Positions 53,915-62,086 of a stretch of DNA of 64,000 nt are shown here, one piece after another (the first letter of the stretch is position 1; every line of letters starts with the position of its first letter). Position numbers and translations under genes: made by a program. The DNA comes from JAVKMO01 sp031539345 (GTDB lineage: Bacteria > Bacteroidota > Bacteroidia > Chitinophagales > Chitinophagaceae), in contig JAVKMO010000023.1 of NCBI GenBank assembly GCA_031539345.1, positions 7,291 through 71,290 of the forward strand, in the 5' to 3' direction. The notes under the pieces are model-generated. The model was not told the DNA's origin. It did no database searches and saw nothing but the letters and a program-made list of their open reading frames with translations.

Positions 53915-54535
53915 TTATTTTTGAATAATTACGATAGAACCATTATAGCCTGGAACAGCACCGCTAACGAGAATATAATTTTTTTCGTTAAATATTTTAA
54001 CGATTTTAAGTCCTTTAATTTTAATCTTGTCCGTCCCCATTCTACCTGCCATTCTCATGCCTTTAAATACTCTTGCTGGATAAGATGAACCGCCGATAGA
54101 ACCAGGAGCTCTTTGTCTGTCATGTTGTCCGTGAGTGGCTTCACCAACCCCGCTAAAACCATGACGTTTTACAACACCTTGAAATCCTTTTCCTTTAGAA
54201 ATTCCGACAACGTCTATTTTTTCGCCTTCAGAGAAAATTTCGCAAGTAATACTTTCTCCAAGTGCTTTTGACACTTCAAAATTTTTAAATTCTTTTAGGA
54301 ATGCTTTAGGAGTTGTTTTGCTTTTTGCAAAATGACCTTGTTCTGATTTGTTTGTTTGTTTAGGTTTTTTTTCATTGAAGCCTACTTGTATTGCTTCATA
54401 GCCGTCTGTTTCTTTTGTTCTGATTTGTGTAACGTAACACGGACCTGCCTCTATTAAAGTACAAGAAACTAATTTTCCTGCTTGTGTGTCAAAAACACTT
54501 GTCATTCCAATTTTTTTACCAATAATTGCTTTCAT
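53915..54535 (-). CDS. rplC: 50S ribosomal protein L3
   Basis: Early 50S assembly protein that reaches the peptidyl transferase centre. The 206 residues start MKAIIGKKIGMTSVFD, which fixes the ATG at 54535 although the frame runs 24 codons further. The core RHGFSGVGEATHGQHDRQRAPGSIGGSSYPARVFKG is intact. A 146-bp leader separates it from rpsJ, longer than other gaps in the run. Confidence 0.97.
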   Translation of the reverse strand: MKAIIGKKIGMTSVFDTQAGKLVSCTLIEAGPCYVTQIRTKETDGYEAIQVGFNEKKPKQTNKSEQGHFAKSKTTPKAFLKEFKNFEVSKALGESITCEIFSEGEKIDVVGISKGKGFQGVVKRHGFSGVGEATHGQHDRQRAPGSIGGSSYPARVFKGMRMAGRMGTDKIKIKGLKIVKIFNEKNYILVSGAVPGYNGSIVIIQK

Positions 54536-54681
54536 ATAATGCTTTATTATAAATTTATTCTTGTAATAAATATTTATCATTAACAAAGTGCTTTGACCAT
54601 GAAACATATAAGTATCTGTAGAAGACTTTATATGCTAAGAACAGTTCTGAGGAATTGCTCTTTATTTTAAATTCACTTTAC

Positions 54682-54987
54682 TTATGCTTTGATTTCTATC
54701 TCTACTCCACTTGCGATATCTAATTTTTCTAAAGCCTCTACGGTTTTTGAAGAAGATGTATAAATATCCAATAATCTTTTATGTGTTTGCAATTCAAATT
54801 GTTCTCTTGCTTTTTTATTCACGTGTGGTGATTTCAACACTGTAAATATTTTTTTATTTGTTGGCAAAGGAATTGGTCCATTGACAATAGCCCCTGTACT
54901 CTTTACAGTTTTAACAATTTTTTCTGCACTTTTATCAACCAAATTGTGGTCGAAACCTTGTAGCTTAATTCTTATTCTTTGGGACAT
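54682..54987 (-). CDS. rpsJ: 30S ribosomal protein S10
   Basis: Head protein that also binds NusB in antitermination. The 101 residues start MSQRIRIKLQGFDHNLVDKSAEKIV and contain TGAIVNGPIPLPTNKKIFTVLKSPHVNKKAREQFELQTHKRLLDI. It follows tsf after 63 bp, not fusA as in most relatives. Confidence 0.97.
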   Translation of the reverse strand: MSQRIRIKLQGFDHNLVDKSAEKIVKTVKSTGAIVNGPIPLPTNKKIFTVLKSPHVNKKAREQFELQTHKRLLDIYTSSSKTVEALEKLDIASGVEIEIKA

Positions 54988-55050
54988 TTTAAGATGTTTT
55001 CTTTTTTTTGTGGCGAATTTATTTTTTTATTTGATATGGCAAAATTTATT

Positions 55051-55899
55051 TTATCCTAATTGTATTCGTACAAATGAAAGCACTTGTAAATTGGCTCCAC
55101 CAGACTGAATATGTTGTGCAACTGTTTTAGAAGGGTCTTTAACAAAGGCTTGTGCAGAGAGGGTGTTTTCTTTGAAAAAGGCATTCAATTTTCCCGCAGC
55201 AATTTTTTCTATCATGGGTTGTGGTTTACCTTCCATTTTAGGATCTGCTTGCATTTGTTCGATAATAATTTTTCTTTCTCTTTCTATCAATTCCTCCGAT
55301 ACTGCATTCTCATCTACAGCAAGTGGATTCATTGCTGCTATTTGCATTGCTACATCTTTTCCTACTGTTTCAACGCTTGTGCTAATATCTTGATTTAAGT
55401 TCACTAATACGCCTATTCTGTATGCTCCGTGTATGTATGAAACAACGGCATTTGAAGTTACAAATTCGTATTTTGTGATGTCTATTTTTTCTCCAATTTT
55501 AGCCACTTGTTCATTCAGTAAATCTGCAATTACAAAGCCCTCTAATTGACTATTTTTTAATTCTTGCAAATTTTTTGCTTGTGCTACTAAAGCATGGTCA
55601 GCTAGTTTTTTTGCAAAGTTAACGAAATCTTGATTTTTTGAAACAAAGTCTGTTTCACAAGCTAAACAAAGTACTACTCCTTGTGTTTGATTGGCATTTG
55701 TAATGGCGATAACAACTCCTTCTTTTGCTTCTCTATCACTTCTTGCAGAAGCCATTTTTTGTCCTTTTTTACGTAAGTAATCTATGGCTTGTTCAAAGTC
55801 TCCATTACTTTCAACAAGGGCTTTTCTACAGTCCATCATTCCTGCACCTGTTTGTTGTCTTAATGCGTTAATTTCTGTTGCGCTAATGGGCTTACTCAT
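55051..55899 (-). CDS. tsf: Elongation factor Ts
   Basis: Nucleotide exchange factor for EF-Tu, 282 residues. The UBA-like N-terminus LRQQTGAGMMDCRKALVESNGDFEQAIDYLRKKG is diagnostic, followed by two core subdomains and the coiled-coil region. It lies 39 bp after rpsB, the usual partner, and directly before rpsJ. Confidence 0.97.
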   Translation of the reverse strand: MSKPISATEINALRQQTGAGMMDCRKALVESNGDFEQAIDYLRKKGQKMASARSDREAKEGVVIAITNANQTQGVVLCLACETDFVSKNQDFVNFAKKLADHALVAQAKNLQELKNSQLEGFVIADLLNEQVAKIGEKIDITKYEFVTSNAVVSYIHGAYRIGVLVNLNQDISTSVETVGKDVAMQIAAMNPLAVDENAVSEELIERERKIIIEQMQADPKMEGKPQPMIEKIAAGKLNAFFKENTLSAQAFVKDPSKTVAQHIQSGGANLQVLSFVRIQLG

Positions 55900-55938
55900 A
55901 TAATTGTATTCGTTGAAATATTGTATTTAATGGTTGGA

Positions 55939-56799
55939 TTATTTTTTTGTAAATTTTTTGGTTGCTTTAGAAGGTTCAAAATCTTTTGTTTTTAGTCCTC
56001 CGATTTTCAAGTTAGATTTTCCTTTTAAAGCTTCTTCTTCTTCAATATGAATGTTTTGTCCTCTTTCTTCAACTTCGTCTTGGTTAGCATCTTGTGTATC
56101 TTTGCTTACTTTGCGTTCGTTCAATCCTTCTTGAATGGCTTGAGTAATGTATTGAACAACGATATTGATTGATTTTGTAGAGTCATCATTTGCAGGGATA
56201 GGATAATCAACTTGATTAGGGTCGCAATTGGTGTCCACCATACCAAGCGTCATAATTCCTAATCTTTTTGCTTCTGCAAGAGCAATATTTTCGTGTCCAA
56301 TATCAACTAAAAATATAGCTGAAGGCGTTCTATTCATTTTAGAAATTCCGCCCAACACTTTTTCCATTTTATCTCTATCTCTTTTAAATTGCAATCTTTC
56401 TTTTTTCGTGATGCTATCAACAGAAGAGTCTTCTAATAATTTGTCAATATTTTGCATTTTTTTAATGCTTTTTCTAATTGTGCTAAAATTAGTAAGCATT
56501 CCACCTAACCATCTTTCTGATACATAAGGCATATTCACTCGTTGTGCACATTCTGCAACAATTTGTTTTGCGTTTTTTTTCGTTGCAACAAACATAATTG
56601 TCTTACCACTTTTGGCAATATTTCTAAGAATATTCGCAACTTGATCTAATTGTGATATGGTTTTATTGAGGTCTATAATGTGTATCCCTTTTCTTTCTGC
56701 ATAAATATAAGGCAACATTTTTGGATTCCATTTTTTTTTCAAGTGTCCAAAGTGAACGCCTGCTTCAAAAAACTGTTGCTGTAAAGTTGTATCTGACAT
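55939..56799 (-). CDS. rpsB: 30S ribosomal protein S2
   Basis: Binds 16S rRNA and recruits S1, 286 residues. FFEAGVHFGHLKKKWNPKMLPYIYAERKGIHIIDLNKT and YVSERWLGGMLTNFSTIRKS are typical. The C-terminal extension (about 230-286, charged) is longer than in E. coli and is common in Bacteroidota. Confidence 0.97.
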   Translation of the reverse strand: MSDTTLQQQFFEAGVHFGHLKKKWNPKMLPYIYAERKGIHIIDLNKTISQLDQVANILRNIAKSGKTIMFVATKKNAKQIVAECAQRVNMPYVSERWLGGMLTNFSTIRKSIKKMQNIDKLLEDSSVDSITKKERLQFKRDRDKMEKVLGGISKMNRTPSAIFLVDIGHENIALAEAKRLGIMTLGMVDTNCDPNQVDYPIPANDDSTKSINIVVQYITQAIQEGLNERKVSKDTQDANQDEVEERGQNIHIEEEEALKGKSNLKIGGLKTKDFEPSKATKKFTKK

Positions 56800-56855
56800 A
56801 AATAAAAGTTATCTGTTGGAAATAAGGTATAAGTGGTTAAAGTTATGGGTGAAGA

Positions 56856-57248
56856 CTAACGTTTTACGAACTGGAAGCGTTTTCTTGCTTTTTTCTGTCC
56901 TGGTTTTTTTCTTTCAACACTTCTTGAATCTCTCACTAACAATCCTTTTGCTTTGAGCAATGGTCTCCATTCGATATTGATGACACAAAGTGCACGAGCA
57001 ATACCCAATTTAGCAGCTTCTGCCTGTCCTTTTTGTCCGCCACCGGCAGCGTTGATTGAAACGTCAAATGCACTTAAACTTTCAATCGTTTTTAAAGGAA
57101 GTTCTACTTGATTTTGCAAATAAATGAGTGGAAAATAAACTTTATAATCTTTGTCATTCACAAGAATTTTGCCTGTTCCTTTTTTCACAATTACCCTTGC
57201 TACGGCTTCTTTTCTTCTTCCTAATGCAATGTCATTTGTTTTTTTCAT
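56856..57248 (-). CDS. rpsI: 30S ribosomal protein S9
   Basis: P-site contact protein, 130 residues. ALGRRKEAVARVIVKKGTGKILVN, GQAEAAKLGIARAL and the end KKPGQKKARKRFQFVKR, whose terminal basic tail reaches the P-site tRNA, are standard. Follows rplM after 30 bp. Confidence 0.97.
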   Translation of the reverse strand: MKKTNDIALGRRKEAVARVIVKKGTGKILVNDKDYKVYFPLIYLQNQVELPLKTIESLSAFDVSINAAGGGQKGQAEAAKLGIARALCVINIEWRPLLKAKGLLVRDSRSVERKKPGQKKARKRFQFVKR

Positions 57249-57278
57249 ATTGATAAAATATTGTTGTAGAGTAGAAAA

Positions 57279-57722
57279 TTAAAATTGTAAAACTTGCGGT
57301 TGATGATTATGATGAATGTGTTTTTCGTCTGCAAAAACAAACAATTTTTTAAACATCTTTCTTCCTAATCTGTTTTTAGGCAACATACCTTTTATGGCTC
57401 TTTCTATAACAGCTTCTGGGCGACGTGCCAATAAGTTTTTAGCCATTTCTTCTTTTTTTCCTCCTGGATAGCCAGAATAATTGATATAAACTTTATCGGT
57501 CATTTTATTGCCTGTAAAAACAACTTTTGATGCATTGGTAACAATAACGTAATCGCCAGCATCAATATGTGGAGAATAATAAGTTTTTGTTTTTCCTTTT
57601 AATACAGAAGCAATTTTTGCACATAATCGACCAACAGTTTGATTTGTAGCATCGACAACAAACCATTGTCTTTTTATTTGTGCCTCGTTGAGGTGTTTGG
57701 TTGTAAAGTGTAATTTACTCAT
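57279..57722 (-). CDS. rplM: 50S ribosomal protein L13
   Basis: Early 50S assembly protein, 147 residues. KRQWFVVDATNQTVGRLCAKIASVLKGK, GDYVIVTNASKVVFTGNKMTDK and AIKGMLPKNRLGRKMFKKLFVF identify it. First gene of the 22-gene translation run and 68 bp after the promoter-like box upstream. Confidence 0.97.
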   Translation of the reverse strand: MSKLHFTTKHLNEAQIKRQWFVVDATNQTVGRLCAKIASVLKGKTKTYYSPHIDAGDYVIVTNASKVVFTGNKMTDKVYINYSGYPGGKKEEMAKNLLARRPEAVIERAIKGMLPKNRLGRKMFKKLFVFADEKHIHHNHQPQVLQF

Positions 57723-57789
57723 TATAAATCCTATAAAAATTTAATTAAGTTTTGATTTGTCTAAAAACAACATTGCTTGAAGACGGGGA

Positions 57790-57821
57790 CAAAAGTATTT
57801 TTCATTTTCACATTTCCTAAC
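57790..57821 (-). promoter_or_regulatory. Promoter of the translation gene run
   Basis: On the minus strand TACTTTTG (57790-57797) matches the Bacteroidetes -7 box TAnnTTTG exactly. GTTAGG lies 20 nt upstream where the -33 TTTG/TTG element is expected, an imperfect match. The -7 box is 68 bp before the rplM start. It would drive rplM and probably the genes downstream. Confidence 0.6.
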
Positions 57822-57999
57822 TTTTTTTAATTGACCATTTGCAAACGATTGATTATCAATAAAAAATTTGCAATTTTTTTTTCATTGCTTATCGTTTTAT
57901 GTATTTTTCACTATTAAAATGGTCTTTATCGAATTCAAAAACAAGGCTATAATTTACTCCCCATAGCAGTTTAAAACACAATAAAATAAAGCAAAAAAA

Positions 58000-58743
58000 T
58001 CAATATAATCGTTTGATTTTTATGTTTTTATAACACACGTTGTCGCCGTGGTCTTGGAGGGCAATTTTACCTTTTTTAAAGGTTCCCCAATTGGCATATT
58101 TGATAAATTTGCTTTGGTTCACTAAACCATTCCATGCGGTGTCCCATAAATTTGTTTTGACAATTGACTGCTTATTGAGGATAAATTCCAATGTGCCTTT
58201 TTGCACAATAATTTCGGCCTGATTCCACTCTCCTACTTGCTTTGCAGCTTCTGGTTGTGCTATAATGAGGTCGTATAAATCACCTGCTCTGTGCTTGATA
58301 ATTTTGCCGTCTGCGTGTCCGTTATTGTCGAGTATTTGCATTTCTAAACCTGTTTGCCAGCAATAGGCATAATTTGTTGTGTCTTCATGGATAAGAAAAA
58401 TAATTCCGCTGTTTCCTTTGGCAGAAATTTTCCATTCTAATTGCAAATGAAAGTTGTCAAACTCTTCGTCTGTAAGAATATCACCGCCGCCTTTTACTTG
58501 CCAATTTTCTTTGTCTGATGCGTCTAAAAACATTGCCCCATCAACGATTTTCCAAGCTTGCCCAATGGTTTGTTTGCCGTAATTATGCCAGCCTGTATAG
58601 TCTTTTCCATTGAACAATAATTTCCAGCCGTCTTGCTGTTCTTGTGGACTAAGAGTTGCTTGTTGATTCATACAATGAAAGTGATTAAAGAAAAGAAAAA
58701 GAGAGAAAAATGCGATTGCGATGCACTGAAAAAAGCGAGTCAT
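58000..58743 (-). CDS. DUF1080 (3-keto-disaccharide hydrolase-type) secreted protein
   Basis: Exported protein of 247 residues with a signal helix (about 7-25). The DUF1080 beta-jelly-roll is marked by DGWKLLFNGKDYTGWHNYG, AWKIVDGAMFLDA, DEEFDNFHLQLEWKISAKGNSGIIF and WNQAEIIVQKG. Members bind or cut carbohydrate; a role in glycan use is likely but not proven. The ATG at 58743 is preferred over an upstream TTG at 58764. Confidence 0.88.
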   Translation of the reverse strand: MTRFFQCIAIAFFSLFLFFNHFHCMNQQATLSPQEQQDGWKLLFNGKDYTGWHNYGKQTIGQAWKIVDGAMFLDASDKENWQVKGGGDILTDEEFDNFHLQLEWKISAKGNSGIIFLIHEDTTNYAYCWQTGLEMQILDNNGHADGKIIKHRAGDLYDLIIAQPEAAKQVGEWNQAEIIVQKGTLEFILNKQSIVKTNLWDTAWNGLVNQSKFIKYANWGTFKKGKIALQDHGDNVCYKNIKIKRLY

Positions 58744-58906
58744 AAACAGAAAATTTAAAGTCAAATAAAAAGATAACCGAAGCTAAGTTTTATTTTTAGA
58801 AATGCCGATATTTTGCATTGAAGTTTTGTTTTTTTAGGTGAAAGAATTTTGTAGTATTGCTTATGGTTATTTACTGAAAAATTATTTAACAACAACCCAT
58901 TCTTAT

Positions 58907-59975
58907 ATGCTTGAAAAGGACATCAGAGATTTTTTCTTTAAGACGAAAGAAAACTATAATCTTGTTGCTGGACAAAAGGAGCTTTACATTGACGGACTTC
59001 GCATTGACATTTTTGCGGTTGACAGACAAGGGAATCCATTCATCATTGAGTTTAAGAAGGACAAAAACAGGCATATCGTCGGACAATCCGCCCACTATTT
59101 AGCACTCATTCCTTCTAAGCATGAAGATATTGAGAAAAAGCTAAATTTTTTCAATATCAATTGGAGTAACTTAAAAGTTTTGTGTATTGCTAAGTCTTTT
59201 AACCAGAGAGACTTTGATGCTTTGAACTTTGAACCAATTAAAAATCGTGTTTTTCTTTACGAGTACAACATCATTAAAGACTACCGAGAAAACGGAATTT
59301 TTAGCCTTGATATGACATATAAAGGCGAGAATGGAACATCACCGCTTTACATTCCAACAAAACCATCAAACGGACTTGATTTTGCGGAACATTTCAAAAA
59401 GTTAATTGAAATTAGAGGCAAAGAAAATAAGCGTCAATACTATACAAATACAGTTCTTCTACTTCTGAATTCGGTATCCTTAGAGTTAGAAAATAAGTAT
59501 GCTAATAAAAAATTATTTCCGCACATAAGCTATTTTCAAGGTGGACCGCATGTATTATTTCGCTTAGGACTTGAAAAAGAAAAATCCCATCGTGCTTCTA
59601 TCGGCGTTTCATTTTATGAAGATCGTATTGAAAGTGGTTTTGACCTAACCCATTCTTTATAAGGATGCAGAAAAGTTGAAATTAGTGTTCATAGAAAAGC
59701 CAGATGCAATCGCTTCAAAATTGCTTTCATTTGAGGAATATTCGATTTATATGCCGAATGTAGGCTTCAAAGGACACATTCCGCTTTATATCATGGATGT
59801 AAAGGGTATAAAACTTTTCTTAAACAATTATCACCCAACTATTCATAAAGATTGCTACATAGAAATATCAAAGCAGTATGAAAAATCATCTCTTACGAAG
59901 GATGAACTTATTGCCTTGTTTGAAAGAGAATATAATCATTTTAAATTTCTGCTTGACGAGATAACAAAGAACTGA
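58907..59975 (+). pseudogene. NucS/DUF91-like nuclease, frameshifted
   Basis: PD-(D/E)xK-type nuclease related to NucS/DUF91. LEKDIRDFF opens the domain, with DGLRIDIFAVDRQGNPFIIEFKKDKN carrying the Asp and the ExK pair, followed by GQSAHYLALI. The first frame stops at a TAA at 59660-59662 (FDLTHSL). One extra T in a TTT run would explain it: in the next frame the text continues YKDAEKLKLVFIEKPD to 59975, a further 99+ residues. A GTG at 58838 would add 23 residues; ATG 58907 fits the domain start. Could guard DNA, such as an anti-phage or repair enzyme. Confidence 0.65.
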
Positions 59976-60091
59976 TAGAGAATTTACAAAAACGACTAAA
60001 TGCAATTTTTTGAAACACGATTTTTAGAAGAAGCGACGTAATAGACAAAATGGAGGATTGTTTAGTTTGTGTAAAGGGTTTCTATCGTCCT

Positions 60092-60110
60092 AAAAAAACA
60101 TGAAAGTCAA
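60092..60110 (+). repeat. Left copy of a direct repeat flanking mazEF
   Basis: AAAAAAACATGAAAGTCAA. A near copy (AAAAAAAAGATGAAAGTCAA) is at 60789-60808, on the other side of mazEF. The two are about 700 bp apart and share 18 of 19-20 positions. Confidence 0.45.
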
Positions 60111-60155
60111 GTATACCTACTTGCACATACGTCAAATTTATTTTTCTCTAAAAAA

Positions 60156-60173
60156 GTAATTACTTTGTAATCA
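60156..60173. promoter_or_regulatory. Inverted repeat upstream of mazE, possible operator
   Basis: ATTAC at 60159-60163 and GTAAT at 60167-60171 form a 5-bp dyad around TTT, 16 bp before the mazE ATG. The right part overlaps a weak promoter-like TAC-TTTG. AbrB-type antitoxins bind such dyads to repress their own operon; binding here is inferred. Confidence 0.3.
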
Positions 60174-60187
60174 CAAAAAAAGTATTT

Positions 60188-60433
60188 ATGGAAATACCTG
60201 TAATCAATATCGGAAACTCGAAAGGCATTCGATTGTCTAAATCGGTTTTGGAACAATACAATATCAGCGATACATTAGAACTGATTTTGGAAAAAGGAAG
60301 AATTATTTTAAAACCAAAATCTGTTCCAAGAAAAGGTTGGGAAAAATCTTTTGCACAAATCCACAAAAACGGAGACGACAGCTTGTTAATTGATGATGTT
60401 TTTGAAGACGAATCTTTTGACGAATGGAAATAA
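60188..60433 (+). CDS. mazE: MazE-type AbrB-family antitoxin
   Basis: Antitoxin of 81 residues. The N-terminal swapped-hairpin fold (INIGNSKGIRLSKSVLEQYNI, about 6-26) binds DNA, and the acidic C-terminal tail (DDVFEDESFDEWK) covers the toxin. It overlaps the toxin gene by 10 bp (ATGGAAATAA), a typical TA arrangement. The toxin frame is broken, so this antitoxin may be orphaned. Confidence 0.85.
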   Translation: MEIPVINIGNSKGIRLSKSVLEQYNISDTLELILEKGRIILKPKSVPRKGWEKSFAQIHKNGDDSLLIDDVFEDESFDEWK

Positions 60434-60743
60434 ACCAATACGAATTGGTGTTGGTTAATCTTGATCCAACAATAGACGGAGAAATGAAAAAAAACCGTCC
60501 TTGTGCTGTCATTTCGCCAAACGAAATGAATAGACATCTTCAACCGATTGTTGTTGCACCGCTTACAAGCAGTTCAAAACCTTATCCGACAAGAATTGAA
60601 ATCAAACAAAAACAAAAGGTTGGATAGTTTTAGACCAAATTAGAACCGTGGACAGAACAAGAATTGTCAAAAAATTGGGCAATCTCACAATACCCGAAAT
60701 AGAAGCCCTAAAAACGGTGATGATGGAAACTTATATAGAATAA
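60424..60743 (+). pseudogene. mazF: MazF-type mRNA interferase, frameshifted
   Basis: Toxin gene split by a one-base shift near 60610-60620, in an A-rich stretch. The first frame gives 67 residues (EINQYELVLVNLDPTIDGEMKKNRPCAVISP, with the conserved PTxGxExKxxRP site partly present) and stops at 60625-60627. The other frame continues GWIVLDQIRTVDRTRIVKKLG to a TAA at 60743, the normal MazF C-terminus. Without the shift it would be about 106 residues. Confidence 0.75.
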
Positions 60744-60750
60744 AAATGCT

Positions 60751-60775
60751 GCACAACAGCGGTTTCTGACTATGC
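60751..60775 (+). repeat. Half attC-like core after mazF
   Basis: GCACAAC at 60751-60757, 7 bp after the mazF stop, followed by AGCGGTTTCTGACTATG. The same core follows fic at 63465. No GTTGTGC partner is found before the recombinase gene, so only half a site is present. Confidence 0.35.
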
Positions 60776-60788
60776 TTGGTATTACCAC

Positions 60789-60808
60789 AAAAAAAAGATG
60801 AAAGTCAA
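60789..60808 (+). repeat. Right copy of a direct repeat flanking mazEF
   Basis: AAAAAAAAGATGAAAGTCAA, partner of 60092-60110. It lies between the broken toxin and the recombinase gene. Confidence 0.45.
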
Positions 60809-60853
60809 ATGAAAACACATCAGGTGGCGTATCAACCGGCAATAGCCATCGTG

Positions 60854-61915
60854 CTAACTGTCCAATGGGCTTTTTACGTTGGCAATTGACTTTTTGCTCG
60901 CATGAGTATAAAGAAGGGTTGTTTTAATGTCGTTGTGTCCCAATAATTCTTTGATCAAGCTAACGTCTGTACCCTGCTCTATTAAATGCGTTGCATAACT
61001 ATGCCTCAAGCTATGAATGCCAATCGGTTTTTTAATTTTTGCTTTGGTCATGGCTTGTTTAAACACTTGCTGTACGCTTCTTATACTGTATTGTCCGCCT
61101 AATTGTCCTTCAAAAAGATAATCTTTGGGGCTGTATTGTTTGTAATAAAGCCTTAATTCTTCCAACACAGATTCTGGCAAATTGACATAACGGTCTTTTT
61201 TACCTTTTCCTTGTTCGATAAGTACTTGCATACGTTTGCTGTCAATGTGTGTAATTTTTAAATTGACGACTTCGCTCACGCGCAAGCCCATGCCGTAGCA
61301 CAGTTTGAGCATAACGCGGTGTTTCGTGTTTTGGATTTTTGCAAGCATACTTTTGATGTCCTTGATGTCAATGACTTTAGGCAGTTTACTTGGTTTTTTA
61401 GGTCGTGGGATGTCGAAAAAAAACTTGTCTTTATTCAATACTTTTTCAAAATAAAATTTGACGGCATTGATTCTACCATGCAACTGATTTTCCTTTAATT
61501 TGAGGGTGTTGATACAATACAAAAAATACGATTTGAGTTGTTCATTGGTGAGGTTTTGAACAGGGAATTGTTTGAGAATAGACAACAGTTGAGAGAACTC
61601 TACGACATAGGTTTTTATCGTATTGGTGCTGTACGCCTTTAGTTTTAAGTGGTCAATATAGGTTTGCAAGGCAAGGTGATTGGGTTCTTGAATTTTAGAC
61701 AACAACATTTTGCCTGTTATTTTTGGCTCTAAGCCGAATAGTTCTCGATAGTATTGGGTGTCAACCGCATACCAAATACGTTTGGACGAACTCCAGCGAA
61801 CAATTATTTTTTTACGTAGTGATGCTAATAATTTGGGATTTTTGTCAAATTGGATAAAAATGACATCTTTACTTTCATGCTCACCGAGAGAGATAATATA
61901 TTGAGATAAATCCAT
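60854..61915 (-). CDS. Tyrosine recombinase (integrase)
   Basis: Site-specific recombinase of 353 residues. N-terminal extension (about 1-75, with VRWSSSKRIWYAV) typical of Bacteroidota integrases, a SAM-like core-binding domain (about 80-165) and the catalytic domain with R212 (GMGLRVSEV), H301-x-x-R304 (HSLRHSYATH), H327 (ELLGHNDI) and Y336 (LLYTHAS). It ends VKSPLDS, close to the SPLDxL end of integron integrases, but I see no IntI-specific insertion before motif HxxR. It is divergent from fic, with 171 bp between, the geometry of integron intI and its first cassette. Confidence 0.92.
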   Translation of the reverse strand: MDLSQYIISLGEHESKDVIFIQFDKNPKLLASLRKKIIVRWSSSKRIWYAVDTQYYRELFGLEPKITGKMLLSKIQEPNHLALQTYIDHLKLKAYSTNTIKTYVVEFSQLLSILKQFPVQNLTNEQLKSYFLYCINTLKLKENQLHGRINAVKFYFEKVLNKDKFFFDIPRPKKPSKLPKVIDIKDIKSMLAKIQNTKHRVMLKLCYGMGLRVSEVVNLKITHIDSKRMQVLIEQGKGKKDRYVNLPESVLEELRLYYKQYSPKDYLFEGQLGGQYSIRSVQQVFKQAMTKAKIKKPIGIHSLRHSYATHLIEQGTDVSLIKELLGHNDIKTTLLYTHASKKSIANVKSPLDS

Positions 61916-62062
61916 AGACTTGATTTTTAATATGAAAATAAAATTATATAAAAAAACGAAATGCGTGAAATAAATATTTTTTGTCCTAAAATATTAAATT
62001 ATTGTTGGTTTAAATTATTTTTGTTAAGATGAAAAAAGATGTACTATTGCGTATATTTATGA

Positions 62063-62069
62063 GTTGTGC
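62063..62069 (+). repeat. GTTGTGC core between recombinase and fic
   Basis: GTTGTGC, preceded by TATATTTATGA, 18 bp before the fic start. It is the exact reverse complement of the GCACAAC that begins the downstream repeat at 63465 and close to the GTTGTGG at its end. By position it would be the attI-like or cassette-boundary point. Confidence 0.4.
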
Positions 62070-62086
62070 GTAATTAAAAATGAAAA

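Noticed and set aside
53895..54607. Longer N-terminal extensions of L3 and L4
   Set aside because: The reading frames extend upstream, but the family starts (MKAIIGKKIGMT and MQLNIVDK) fix the ATGs used.
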